This document shows, in pieces, positions 7,423 through 14,744 of a stretch of 14,744 nucleotides of DNA (position 1 is the stretch's first letter; every line of letters starts with the position of its first letter). A program made the position numbers and the translations under genes. The notes under the pieces are model-generated. The model saw nothing but the letters and a program-made list of their open reading frames with translations. It had not been told where the DNA came from and searched no databases. The DNA comes from an uncultured Cellvibrio sp. (GTDB lineage: Bacteria; Pseudomonadota; Gammaproteobacteria; Pseudomonadales; Cellvibrionaceae): assembly GCA_946886255.1 (NCBI GenBank), contig CAMPIG010000072.1:1-14744 (forward strand). The letters are read 5' to 3'.

Positions 7423-8820
7423 TTAGCGACGATTGATTCGGTTGATACCATCCAATGCAGCAATTCGATAAGCCTCCGCCATGGTCGGGTAATTAAAGGT
7501 GGTATTGAGGAAATAACGAATGCTGTTACCCTCACCTTTCTGCCGCATGATTGCCTGACCAATATGAACAATCTCGGCAGCCTCGGCGCCAAAACAATGC
7601 ACGCCTAAAATTTCCATGGTATCGACATGGAATAGCAACTTGAGCATGCCCACATCCTCACCGCTGATCTGGCCGCGGGCCGTGTTTTTGAACAACGCTC
7701 GCCCGACTTCATAAGGCACTCTTGCAGCCGTTAATTCCGTTTCGGTTTTACCTACCGAGCTAATCTCCGGCAAGGTATAAATACCGGTGGGTACATCTTC
7801 AACGAGTGGACAATCCCCACCAATAATGCCGCCGGATACTGATCGGCCTTGGCCGAAAGATGCACTGGCCAGACTGGGCCAGCCAATGACATCGCCCACC
7901 GCATAAATATTGTCAACCGCCGTGCGATAGCAGTCGTCAACCTTCAGATTGCCGCGATGGTCCGCCTGCAAACCGACAGCAGCGAGATTCAGGTTATCGG
8001 TATTACCGCTGCGGCCGTTACACCAGAGAATCGCATCCGCTTTTAATCGTTTACCGGACTTCAGGTGCAGAGTCACACTGCTATCACGTGCATCAATCGC
8101 CTCATATTCCTCGCTGTGACGCACCGTCACACCGCTATCGCGCAAGTGGTAACTCAAGGCATCAGAAATTTCATCGTCGAGAAATGACAGCAAACGATCA
8201 CGGTTATTAATCAGGTCAACCCGCACACCCATACCGGAAAATATCGAGGCGTATTCGCACCCGATGACACCAGCACCATAAATAATCAGATGCCGTGGCG
8301 TGTGTTGCATTTCAAGGATCGTGTCGCTGTCGTACACGCGCGGATGATCAAAGTTGATATCCGCCGGGCGATAGGGACGCGAGCCAGTCGCAATCACCAC
8401 ACTGCCGGCAGTGATGGTTTCGCGTGCACCGTCCAACAGGTCAACCGTGACGGTATGGTTATCGACAAAAGCGGCGCGACCCATGTGTAAGGTCACCCGA
8501 TTACGCACATAAAAATTCGTGTGTAATTCGACTTGCTTGGGAATCACTTGCCGGGCGGATTGCAGAATACGCGGATAGGTCAGACGACGGCTGTCACCAA
8601 TTTCGCGAAAGAGATTACTGGATTTGTAATGAATAATTTGTTTGACAACGTGTCGCAGGGATTTTGAAGGAATCGTGCCTTTATGCGCGCAATTTCCACC
8701 CACTACCGGCCGATTTTCTACCACACCCACACGTTTACCGGCTTTGGCCGCGGTGATTGCTGCACTTTCGCCCGAGGGCCCCGAACCGATTACCAAGACA
8801 TCGTAAACATGGTCAGCCAC
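7423..8820 (-). CDS. sthA: Soluble pyridine nucleotide transhydrogenase
   Basis: This cytoplasmic FAD enzyme moves hydride between NADPH and NAD+, so balancing the two pools. The 465 residues have the glutathione reductase/lipoamide dehydrogenase layout: FAD-binding GSGPSG (12-17), [11 protein letters not shown] (142-152), NAD(P)-binding GAGVIG (182-187), NIYAVGD (304-310), and a C-terminal dimer domain with [20 protein letters not shown]. The redox site is NCAHKGT (43-49), in which position 49 is Thr instead of the second Cys of disulfide reductases. This substitution separates SthA from lipoamide dehydrogenase. The start is GTG 8820 with AGAGGA 7 bases upstream (8828-8833). It follows nqrM by 56 bases on the same strand, with no terminator between, so it may be read with the nqr maturation genes. 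I see no strong promoter in the gap. Confidence 0.95.
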   Translation of the reverse strand: MADHVYDVLVIGSGPSGESAAITAAKAGKRVGVVENRPVVGGNCAHKGTIPSKSLRHVVKQIIHYKSSNLFREIGDSRRLTYPRILQSARQVIPKQVELHTNFYVRNRVTLHMGRAAFVDNHTVTVDLLDGARETITAGSVVIATGSRPYRPADINFDHPRVYDSDTILEMQHTPRHLIIYGAGVIGCEYASIFSGMGVRVDLINNRDRLLSFLDDEISDALSYHLRDSGVTVRHSEEYEAIDARDSSVTLHLKSGKRLKADAILWCNGRSGNTDNLNLAAVGLQADHRGNLKVDDCYRTAVDNIYAVGDVIGWPSLASASFGQGRSVSGGIIGGDCPLVEDVPTGIYTLPEISSVGKTETELTAARVPYEVGRALFKNTARGQISGEDVGMLKLLFHVDTMEILGVHCFGAEAAEIVHIGQAIMRQKGEGNSIRYFLNTTFNYPTMAEAYRIAALDGINRINRR

Positions 8821-8876
8821 TTTAATTTCCTCTTGAACCGAATAACCGACTAATCACCCCAAGCACCGACTTATGA

Positions 8877-9119
8877 TTATTTTTTGCCAGTTGTCACTTC
8901 GTAAGCCAAGGACTTTTCTGTATTACCAGCAGCCTGTTGTTTTTCTTCACATTTGCTTTCATCACCACCGCAAATATCACATACATATTCTTTTTCGCCC
9001 AAGGCCTTGCCCACCCCACCGCAGGAACCGGTGATCGGCTTACGACCGAAGATAACGCCCACGGACATCAAGGCAACGACGACCAACATGAATACCAGCG
9101 TTACTAATAATGTACCCAT
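8877..9119 (-). CDS. nqrM: NqrM, Na+-NQR maturation factor (DUF539)
   Basis: Small membrane protein needed to assemble Na+-NQR, thought to deliver iron to the cysteine site shared by NqrD and NqrE. The 80 residues have one N-terminal membrane helix (about 4-24) and four cysteines in the family pattern: C33 in GSCGG, then C47, C50 and C57 in CDICGGDESKC. The tail is charged and hydrophilic. The start is ATG 9119 with GAGG about 8 bases upstream. It lies 18 bases after apbE and 56 before sthA. The length and Cys spacing match the family. The role comes from published work on NqrM in other gammaproteobacteria. Confidence 0.93.
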   Translation of the reverse strand: MGTLLVTLVFMLVVVALMSVGVIFGRKPITGSCGGVGKALGEKEYVCDICGGDESKCEEKQQAAGNTEKSLAYEVTTGKK

Positions 9120-9137
9120 AATCTTTACCTCGGTAAT

Positions 9138-10208
9138 TCATCGATAAGGTTCAAAAGCCGTCGAATAACGGTCACTAAAACCCTCATCCTCTTTGACAAT
9201 CATATAAACCGCTAATTTCTCGCGATTGGCCACCTCCATGCCACGCTCCGGACCGAGCACGTTAATCGCCGTAGCCCAGCCATCCGCCTCCGCTGACGTA
9301 TTGGCGACAACCGTTACAGAGGCCAGGCGATGCGTAATGGGGTAACCGGTTTGTGGATCGATAGTGTGCGAGTAGCGCTTGCCATCCTGCTCAAAATAAT
9401 TGCGATAGTCACCCGAGGTTGCCATACCCGCATCGGTCAATGAAATCGCTTTGTGCACGCTCTGCTGCATCATGGACGGTTGTTCTATCGCAATACGCCA
9501 TGGCAGCCCTTTGGGATTCGTACCCTTGACCCGAATCTCACCACCGATTTCGACCATGTAATGGTTGATGCCCTGGCGCGCGATGTAATCGGCAATCCAG
9601 TCCACACCATAGCCTTTCGCGATAGCCGACAAGTCCAGCTTAATATCGGCCAACTTACGCGCTTGTCCATCAGTTAATTCAAGCTGGTGATACCCCATTA
9701 CAGCCTTGGCCTCAGTTATGGCCGCCGCATCCGGGACATCATCTTCATGCTTGCCCGGACCGAACCCCCATAGATTCACCAAGGGACCGACCGTAATATC
9801 AAACGCACCGTCACTGCGCTCGCTGATCTGCTGGCTCAACCGCAGCACATCTTCCAGCGGCTTCGATAGCGTGTACCATTCACCCGCACTGGCCGAATTA
9901 AATAACATTAACTCCGAATCAGGGATGTAAGTGGACATGTGCTGATTAATTTTTTGCAGTTCAAGGTCAACCGCTTTTTGTATGCTTGCCGCGTCTATCC
10001 GAAGCACTGCACCTTCATCAGCAACCAGGGTAATGTGATAGGTAGTCCCCATGGTTTCGCCGGCAAAACGTAGCGAATCCCGTTCGGCTTGACCGCATCC
10101 GCTTAATAACACGACACCAAAAAACAAAAACGAGGTCAGCAATGCTGACCTCGTTCCGCAGTTTGGTAAAAAGAACCTAAACAAACTGATCTTAACCACC
10201 AAAGTCAT
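9138..10208 (-). CDS. apbE: ApbE, FAD:protein FMN transferase (lipoprotein)
   Basis: ApbE attaches FMN through a phosphoester bond to threonines of NqrB and NqrC. The 356 residues contain MGTTYHIT (53-60), [20 protein letters not shown] (132-151), [12 protein letters not shown] (192-203), [11 protein letters not shown] (219-229), [12 protein letters not shown] (280-291) and the metal-site region EADGWATA (307-314). The N-terminus is a long signal peptide with lipobox LSGC and acceptor cysteine 38, so the protein should be a periplasm-facing lipoprotein. The start ATG 10208 overlaps the nqrF stop by 17 bases and has no clear Shine-Dalgarno; no later in-frame start keeps a usable signal peptide. 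A strong terminator hairpin lies within codons 18-30, so expression may be attenuated relative to nqrA-F. Confidence 0.93.
   Translation of the reverse strand: MTLVVKISLFRFFLPNCGTRSALLTSFLFFGVVLLSGCGQAERDSLRFAGETMGTTYHITLVADEGAVLRIDAASIQKAVDLELQKINQHMSTYIPDSELMLFNSASAGEWYTLSKPLEDVLRLSQQISERSDGAFDITVGPLVNLWGFGPGKHEDDVPDAAAITEAKAVMGYHQLELTDGQARKLADIKLDLSAIAKGYGVDWIADYIARQGINHYMVEIGGEIRVKGTNPKGLPWRIAIEQPSMMQQSVHKAISLTDAGMATSGDYRNYFEQDGKRYSHTIDPQTGYPITHRLASVTVVANTSAEADGWATAINVLGPERGMEVANREKLAVYMIVKEDEGFSDRYSTAFEPYR
10119..10155 (-). terminator. Intrinsic terminator after nqrF, inside the apbE signal-peptide codons
   Basis: On the - strand AACGAGGTCAGC (10155-10144) and GCTGACCTCGTT (10140-10129) form a perfect 12-bp stem with a 3-base loop. 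It is followed by a U-rich tail: T runs at 10130-10126 and 10124-10119, broken by one G. It begins 36 bases after the nqrF stop, the usual place for an operon terminator, yet it also encodes apbE residues 18-30. The hairpin itself is plain in the sequence. Its in vivo efficiency is unknown. Confidence 0.85.
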
Positions 10209-11415
10209 CCAACATAATGTTTTCGTCTTCTACACCCAGGCTCTTCAAGAGCTTGATCACGGCAGCGTTCATCATTGGTGGGCCGCACATGTAGAACTCA
10301 CAATCTTCCGGTGCCGGATGATCTTTCAGGTAATTTTCATAAAGGACATTGTGAATAAAACCTGTCAATCCGCTCCAGTTATCTTCCGGTTGTGGATCTG
10401 ACAACGCCACATACCAGTTGAAGTTTTCATTTTCTTCTTGCAACTGATCGTATTCTTCTTTGTAGAAGAGTTCGCGCAGAGAACGAGCACCGTACCAGAA
10501 GGTCATCTTACGCTTGGTCTGGATGCGACGCAGCTGATCAAAAATGTGCGAACGCATCGGCGCCATACCAGCACCACCACCAATAAAGACCATTTCGTTG
10601 TCAGTGTCCTTAGCAAAGAATTCACCGAAAGGACCGTATACCCGGATCTTGTCGCCTGGCTTCAAGCCGAATACATAAGAAGACATGATGCCTGGCGGAA
10701 TGCCTTGTGACTTGGGCGGCGGCGTTGCAATACGAATATTGAACTTCACAATACCCTTCTCGTCCGGATAGTTTGCCATTGAGTAGGCACGGATCACCGG
10801 CTCAGTCACTTTTGATTCCAGATTAAAGAAACCAAAACGCTCCCAATCACCACGGAATTGCGGCTCGATAGAAAAATCCGAGAACTTCACATGATGAGGT
10901 GGGCACTCCAACTGCACATAACCACCCGCACGAAAATCAACGTTCTCACCTTCCGGCAGACGCAACGTCAGTTCTTTAATGAACGTTGCCACATTGGGGT
11001 TAGACTCAACGGTACATTCCCATTGTTTTACACCAAAGACGTCTTCCGGTACTTCAATGACCATATCCTGTTTAACAGGCGTCTGGCAGGACAGACGCCA
11101 GCCTTCGCGTGCATCGCGTTTGGTAAAGTGGCTTTCTTCGGTCGGCAACATAGAGCCACCGCCAGACACCACAATACATTTACACTGCGCACAAGTGCCG
11201 CCACCACCACAGGCAGACGGCAGGAACAAACCGGCACCGGACAAGGTTTGCAATAATTTGCCACCGGCCGGAACGGTTAAGGTTTTTTCGCCATTGATAT
11301 CAATAGTGACATCGCCACTGCTGACCAATTTGGATCGTGCAATCAGGATAACGGCCACCAGCGCGAGCACGATGACCGTGAACATGACAACACCCAATGT
11401 AATTTCTATGTTCAT
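10192..11415 (-). CDS. nqrF: Na+-NQR subunit F (NADH-oxidising, 2Fe-2S and FAD)
   Basis: NqrF is the entry point for electrons from NADH in the sodium-pumping NADH:quinone oxidoreductase (EC 7.2.1.1). The 407 residues start with one membrane helix (about 5-26). A ferredoxin-type [2Fe-2S] domain follows with cysteines C69, C75, C78 and C110 ([11 protein letters not shown] and RLSC). The FAD domain holds RAYS (209-212), and the NADH domain holds [10 protein letters not shown] (279-288) and CGPPMM (377-382). Length is normal for the family. The start is ATG 11415, about 20 bases after nqrE, with only a distant GGGG upstream. Its stop overlaps the apbE start. Confidence 0.97.
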   Translation of the reverse strand: MNIEITLGVVMFTVIVLALVAVILIARSKLVSSGDVTIDINGEKTLTVPAGGKLLQTLSGAGLFLPSACGGGGTCAQCKCIVVSGGGSMLPTEESHFTKRDAREGWRLSCQTPVKQDMVIEVPEDVFGVKQWECTVESNPNVATFIKELTLRLPEGENVDFRAGGYVQLECPPHHVKFSDFSIEPQFRGDWERFGFFNLESKVTEPVIRAYSMANYPDEKGIVKFNIRIATPPPKSQGIPPGIMSSYVFGLKPGDKIRVYGPFGEFFAKDTDNEMVFIGGGAGMAPMRSHIFDQLRRIQTKRKMTFWYGARSLRELFYKEEYDQLQEENENFNWYVALSDPQPEDNWSGLTGFIHNVLYENYLKDHPAPEDCEFYMCGPPMMNAAVIKLLKSLGVEDENIMLDDFGG

Positions 11416-11435
11416 GTGTGGTTATACCCCGCTGA

Positions 11436-12044
11436 TTACAGATCGATGCCGCCGAATGACATAAAGCCCAGAGACATCAAACCCACAGTAATGAAGGTGA
11501 TCCCCAAGCCACGCAAACCTTCCGGCACATCGCTATATTTCAATTTCTCACGCACGCCGGCCAACACCACGATGGCCAGTGCCCAACCGGCACCAGAGCC
11601 TGCACCATAAACGATGCTCTCACCGAAGTTGTAGTCGCGCTCCACCATAAACAACGAACCGCCCATGATGGCGCAGTTAACTGTGATCAACGGCAGAAAC
11701 ACACCCAGTGCGTTGTAGAGTGCGGGAACGTATTTATCCAACACCATCTCCATGATTTGTACTACCGCTGCAATCACACCGATATATGTGATCAGACCGA
11801 GGAAGCTCAAATCCACATTAGGCAGACCAGCCCAGCTCAGGGCGCCGTTAGCCAGAACATAGGTGTAGATCAAATTGTTCAGTGGTACGGTCAACGTTTG
11901 TACAACGATAACTGCAATACCCAAACCGATAGCAGCGCCGATCTTTTTGGAGATAGCGATAAAGGTACACATCCCCAGGAAGAAGGCTAAAGCCATGTTT
12001 TCAATAAAAACTGCCCGAATAAAAAGGCTCAAATAATATTCCAC
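11436..12044 (-). CDS. nqrE: Na+-NQR subunit E (membrane)
   Basis: Integral membrane subunit of Na+-NQR. With NqrD it forms the pseudo-symmetric pair holding an iron site between the two proteins. The 202 residues are mostly hydrophobic, with about six membrane segments. C26 (GMCTF) and C124 (VNCAIMG) occupy the iron-binding positions. The family N-terminus is read as [13 protein letters not shown]. The start is GTG 12044: a full AGGAGG at 12052-12057 lies 7 bases upstream, whereas a TTG two codons earlier would be only one base from it. The Shine-Dalgarno lies within the last codons of nqrD, so the genes are probably coupled. Confidence 0.96.
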   Translation of the reverse strand: MEYYLSLFIRAVFIENMALAFFLGMCTFIAISKKIGAAIGLGIAVIVVQTLTVPLNNLIYTYVLANGALSWAGLPNVDLSFLGLITYIGVIAAVVQIMEMVLDKYVPALYNALGVFLPLITVNCAIMGGSLFMVERDYNFGESIVYGAGSGAGWALAIVVLAGVREKLKYSDVPEGLRGLGITFITVGLMSLGFMSFGGIDL

Positions 12045-12046
12045 GA

Positions 12047-12703
12047 TCAAGCCTCCTGAGGTTTGGTGTTGGGAGCGATTTTGAATTCGCTGGCTTCAAC
12101 CTGATTTTTCTTCCAGGAACGCAATGCCCAGATGAATAAACCGATCAGGAAGAACGCACTCGGTGGCAACAACAACAAACCATTGGGTACATACCAACCA
12201 CCGTCTGTAGTGACAGACAGGATCTCGTAACCGAGCAGTTTACCTGAACCGAGGAGTTCGCGAACCACGGCAAGAGCGATCAGCATTGCGCTGTAGCCCA
12301 AACCGTTACCGATACCATCAAAGAAGCTGGGAATCGGCGGGTTCTTCATGGCAAATGCTTCTGCACGGCCCATCACGATACAGTTAGTGATGATCAAACC
12401 CACAAACACCGACAGCTGCTTGCTAACGTCATAAGCAACCGCCTTGAGGATCTGGTCAACCACAATAACCAGAGAGGCAATGATGACCATCTGAACGATG
12501 ATACGGATACTGCTGGGCGCATGGTTACGAACCAGCGATACAAAGAAGTTTGAAAAAGCCGTTACCGTGGTTAATGCAACACACATAACCAAGGTCACTT
12601 TCATACTACTGGTCACCGCCAATGCGGAGCAAATACCCAGAATTTGTAAAGCGATCGGATTGTTTTTTAATACCGGATCAAACAGAAGCTCTTTCAGTTT
12701 CAT
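12047..12703 (-). CDS. nqrD: Na+-NQR subunit D (membrane)
   Basis: Membrane subunit of Na+-NQR and a homologue of NqrE. The 218 residues include about six hydrophobic helices, C25 in GICSALAV and C108 in [12 protein letters not shown], the cysteines expected to bind iron with those of NqrE. The C-terminal tail from about residue 193 is hydrophilic ([13 protein letters not shown]). The start is ATG 12703 with GGGAGG at 12712-12717, 8 bases upstream. It follows the nqrC stop after 3 bases, and its TGA is 2 bases before the nqrE GTG. Confidence 0.96.
   Translation of the reverse strand: MKLKELLFDPVLKNNPIALQILGICSALAVTSSMKVTLVMCVALTTVTAFSNFFVSLVRNHAPSSIRIIVQMVIIASLVIVVDQILKAVAYDVSKQLSVFVGLIITNCIVMGRAEAFAMKNPPIPSFFDGIGNGLGYSAMLIALAVVRELLGSGKLLGYEILSVTTDGGWYVPNGLLLLPPSAFFLIGLFIWALRSWKKNQVEASEFKIAPNTKPQEA
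12052..12057 (-). promoter_or_regulatory. Ribosome-binding site fixing the nqrE start
   Basis: A full AGGAGG on the - strand lies 7 bases before GTG 12044, inside the last codons of nqrD. It decides for the GTG over the nearby TTG at 12050. Confidence 0.85.
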
Positions 12704-12706
12704 TTC

Positions 12707-13483
12707 TTAAGCCTCCCCGTTTTTAAGATTGGTCAGGAAAGGCTTATAGCCATTGTCACCCAACCAGAAATGTAACAAGTTATGGACACCGCGGCTGGTC
12801 AGGGTTGCACCGGACAAACCATCTACCTGATGTACAGCATTACTGGACGACGGATCAACAGAACCTTTAATGATAGTGATAGCAACATCGCCTTCATCGT
12901 AAACTTCCTTGCCCACCCATTTTGCTTTCCATACCGGATTGTCCACTTCACCACCCAATCCCGGTGTTTCAGCGTGCTCGTAGAACACCAGACCAACGAC
13001 GGTGTTGGCATCAGCTTCCAACGCCAGGAAACCGTACAGTGTCGACCACAAACCGTAACCTTTTACCGGCAGGATGATTTTTTGCAGTTGCTCGTTTTCA
13101 TCCTGAATCAGATAAACCACCGAATAATCTTCGCGACGGGAAATCTTGGCGATATCTTCATCAGCGCTGAGATTTGTGGAAAGGCTTGGATCCTTGCTGG
13201 CGCGACGCTGGTCGTAAGACACAGGATCAACCGCATCAGTAAATTTACCAGTTTTCAAATCGACAACACGCGTGACAACACGCTCATTAAAAACAGTGTC
13301 AACGTTCTTGCCAGCCTCCAGCAAACCGGCTGCAGATAAAATATTGCGTTTGAAATCCAGAGACTTATTGGCCACTTGCGCCGGACGTAACAGAACGGCA
13401 GCAGCAGACACAATCACAGAACAAACGATACACAGCAGTACGGTAACTATGATCGTCTTTTTAATGGAATCATTATTAGACAC
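12707..13483 (-). CDS. nqrC: Na+-NQR subunit C (covalent FMN)
   Basis: NqrC passes electrons between the iron centre and NqrB through a covalently bound FMN in its periplasmic domain. The 258 residues begin with SNNDSIKKT and one membrane helix (about 9-33). The ApbE acceptor motif DGLSGAT ends at T227, the predicted flavinylated threonine. [14 protein letters not shown] and ETPGLGGEV are typical family sequences. I chose GTG 13483, which overlaps the nqrB stop in the 8-base sequence GTGTCTAA and has GGAG 8 bases upstream. A longer reading to 13528 would add 15 residues from within nqrB and does not fit the family N-terminus. Confidence 0.96.
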   Translation of the reverse strand: MSNNDSIKKTIIVTVLLCIVCSVIVSAAAVLLRPAQVANKSLDFKRNILSAAGLLEAGKNVDTVFNERVVTRVVDLKTGKFTDAVDPVSYDQRRASKDPSLSTNLSADEDIAKISRREDYSVVYLIQDENEQLQKIILPVKGYGLWSTLYGFLALEADANTVVGLVFYEHAETPGLGGEVDNPVWKAKWVGKEVYDEGDVAITIIKGSVDPSSSNAVHQVDGLSGATLTSRGVHNLLHFWLGDNGYKPFLTNLKNGEA

Positions 13484-14681
13484 GTGCCAATCTCCGCTTA
13501 ACGTTCGCCTGTACAACAAAATGGTCAATCAGCGGGGCAAAGAGGTTGGCAAACAGAATGGCCAACATCATACCTTCCGGGAAGGCCGGGTTTACCACAC
13601 GAATAATGACCACCATAAAACCAATCAGCGCACCAAACCAGAGTTTGCCCACGTTGGTCATTGAAGCCGACACCGGGTCAGTCGCCATAAAGATCATGCC
13701 GAACGCGAAACCGCCAACGACCATGTGCCAGTACCAGGGCATGGCCATCATTGAATTGGTTTCCGGGTTACCGACCAGATTGAACAACAGAGCGGTGCCT
13801 GCCATGCCAACCATCACACCCAACACGATCCGCCAGGAAGCAATGCCCATGAACAACAGAACGGCACCGCCGATGAAGATAGCCAACGTGGAAGTTTCAC
13901 CAATGGACCCATGCATGTTACCCAGGAATGCGTCCATCCAGGTCAGGCTGCCCTTCAGGGCTTCCATACCGTCTTGTGCGGCGATGGAAAGCGCTGTGGC
14001 ACCTGAGTAGCCATCAACAGCCGTCCAGACATTATCACCTGACATTTCTGCCGGATAAGCAAAGAAGAGAAATGCACGACCGGCCAAAGCAGGATTGAGG
14101 AAGTTTTTACCGGTTCCGCCAAATACCTCTTTTCCGATGACCACACCGAAGCTGATACCCAAAGCGGCTTGCCACAAGGGAATATCCGGCGGAAGAATCA
14201 AGGCGAAAAGCACAGAAGTCACAAAGAAGCCTTCGTTAACTTCGTGGCCACGGATCATCGCAAAGAGCACTTCCCAAAAACCGCCGACCACGAACACCAC
14301 AAAATAAATAGGAACGAAGTAAGCAGCACCGTGCCAGAAACAATCCCAGATACTTTGTGCATCATAACCGGCAAACAAACCGATAAACGCACCGCGCCAT
14401 CCTTCAACGGCAGTCAAGCCCATATCGGCCATAATGGTGTTGGCCTGAAAACCAACGTTGTACATGCCGTAGAACATGGCAGGAAAAGTACATAACCACA
14501 CAGTGATCATGATGCGCTTCAGGTCGATACCGTCACGCACATGGGAGGTGGTCTTGGTCACATCAGCAGGGCGATAAAAGATAGTGTCTACCGCTTCATA
14601 GAGCGAATACCATTTTTCGTGTTTGCCGCCTTTGTGAAAGTTTGGCTCGATCTTATCAAGAAAATTACGCAGGAAATTCAT
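13476..14681 (-). CDS. nqrB: Na+-NQR subunit B (membrane, covalent FMN, riboflavin)
   Basis: Central membrane subunit of Na+-NQR, carrying the sodium path, riboflavin and a covalent FMN. The 401 residues hold about ten hydrophobic helices after a hydrophilic N-terminus of about 55 residues. The ApbE acceptor motif DGYSGAT (223-229) places FMN on T229. [17 protein letters not shown] (188-204) and MATDPVSA are strongly conserved family sequences. The start ATG 14681 has a perfect AAGGAGGG at 14689-14696, 7 bases upstream, overlapping the end of nqrA. The final codons overlap the nqrC start. Confidence 0.97.
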   Translation of the reverse strand: MNFLRNFLDKIEPNFHKGGKHEKWYSLYEAVDTIFYRPADVTKTTSHVRDGIDLKRIMITVWLCTFPAMFYGMYNVGFQANTIMADMGLTAVEGWRGAFIGLFAGYDAQSIWDCFWHGAAYFVPIYFVVFVVGGFWEVLFAMIRGHEVNEGFFVTSVLFALILPPDIPLWQAALGISFGVVIGKEVFGGTGKNFLNPALAGRAFLFFAYPAEMSGDNVWTAVDGYSGATALSIAAQDGMEALKGSLTWMDAFLGNMHGSIGETSTLAIFIGGAVLLFMGIASWRIVLGVMVGMAGTALLFNLVGNPETNSMMAMPWYWHMVVGGFAFGMIFMATDPVSASMTNVGKLWFGALIGFMVVIIRVVNPAFPEGMMLAILFANLFAPLIDHFVVQANVKRRLARV

Positions 14682-14684
14682 CTA

Positions 14685-14744
14685 TTAACCCTCCTTCTCG
14701 ATAAGGGTGAGGTTGTCACGCAAGATCGGGCCGTATTCATATTT
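14685..14744 (-). CDS. nqrA: Na+-NQR subunit A, C-terminal end (partial, runs off the right edge)
   Basis: The last 19 codons and the TAA of an open frame read KYEYGPILRDNLTLIEKEG. This matches the usual ending of NqrA (E/KYEYGP...LIEKEG), and the position directly before nqrB, 3 bases from its ATG, agrees. NqrA is the cytoplasmic subunit linked to quinone binding. The rest of the gene, and the operon promoter, lie outside the window. Confidence 0.9.
   Translation of the reverse strand, partial: KYEYGPILRDNLTLIEKEG

Noticed and set aside
7423..8820. Lipoamide dehydrogenase or glutathione reductase as identity for this flavoprotein
   Set aside because: The second redox cysteine is replaced by Thr49 and the C-terminus reads [16 protein letters not shown], both typical of soluble transhydrogenase.
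12782..13339. 185-codon open frame on the + strand opposite nqrC
   Set aside because: It is antisense to a gene with an intact family signature and FMN motif, and its translation shows no domain or start signal.
13546..14010. 154-codon open frame on the + strand opposite nqrB
   Set aside because: A shadow of the hydrophobic NqrB coding sequence with no independent support.
1..14744. CRISPR array, mobile element, phage genes or a novel defence system
   Set aside because: No regularly spaced direct repeats, transposase or integrase motifs, or unexplained gene clusters were seen. Nearly all of the sequence is accounted for by conserved core genes.

Overview
This window comes from the chromosome of a Gram-negative gammaproteobacterium, most likely a member of the Pseudomonadales/Cellvibrionaceae group. 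The evidence is the protein content (ComEC, LolCDE, Na+-NQR with ApbE and NqrM, soluble transhydrogenase) and a gene order that, from memory, matches the block running from comEC to nqrA in Pseudomonas aeruginosa. The species cannot be fixed from sequence alone. Coding density is high and the longest gene-free stretch is about 230 bases. No tRNA, rRNA, CRISPR array, insertion sequence or prophage is visible.

Layout, left to right. Bases 1-111 may hold the C-terminal end of a + strand gene that converges on comEC. comEC (-), the inner-membrane DNA uptake channel, fills 108-2444 and has its own promoter-like sequence. A divergent DUF2062 membrane-protein gene (+) follows and ends 4 bases from the convergent lolE. 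The lolC-lolD-lolE operon (-, 3223-6382) encodes the ABC exporter that releases outer-membrane lipoproteins to LolA. On the + strand come a PilZ-domain gene with a coiled-coil insert (6488-7054) and a small secreted protein of unknown function (7072-7359). Both are closed by a strong bidirectional terminator at 7369-7405.

The right half is a single - strand energy-metabolism cluster, transcribed from right to left: nqrA (only its last 19 codons), nqrB, nqrC, nqrD, nqrE, nqrF, apbE, nqrM and sthA. NqrA-F form the Na+-pumping NADH:quinone oxidoreductase. ApbE attaches FMN to threonines in NqrB and NqrC, and the acceptor motifs are visible in both. NqrM is the assembly factor for the iron site in NqrD/NqrE, whose cysteines are visible. 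SthA balances NADH and NADPH. Genes are tightly packed, with 8-base stop/start overlaps at nqrB/nqrC and lolC/lolD and several GTG starts fixed by Shine-Dalgarno sequences.

The most notable non-coding signal is a perfect 12-bp hairpin with a U-rich tail. It lies 36 bases after the nqrF stop but inside the signal-peptide codons of apbE. It looks like the terminator of the structural nqr genes doubling as an attenuator for the maturation genes. I found no wholly new system. The other points worth a second look are the PilZ protein architecture, the uncharacterised secreted protein beside it, and the left edge, where the expected ExbB/TolQ-like neighbour is not seen.
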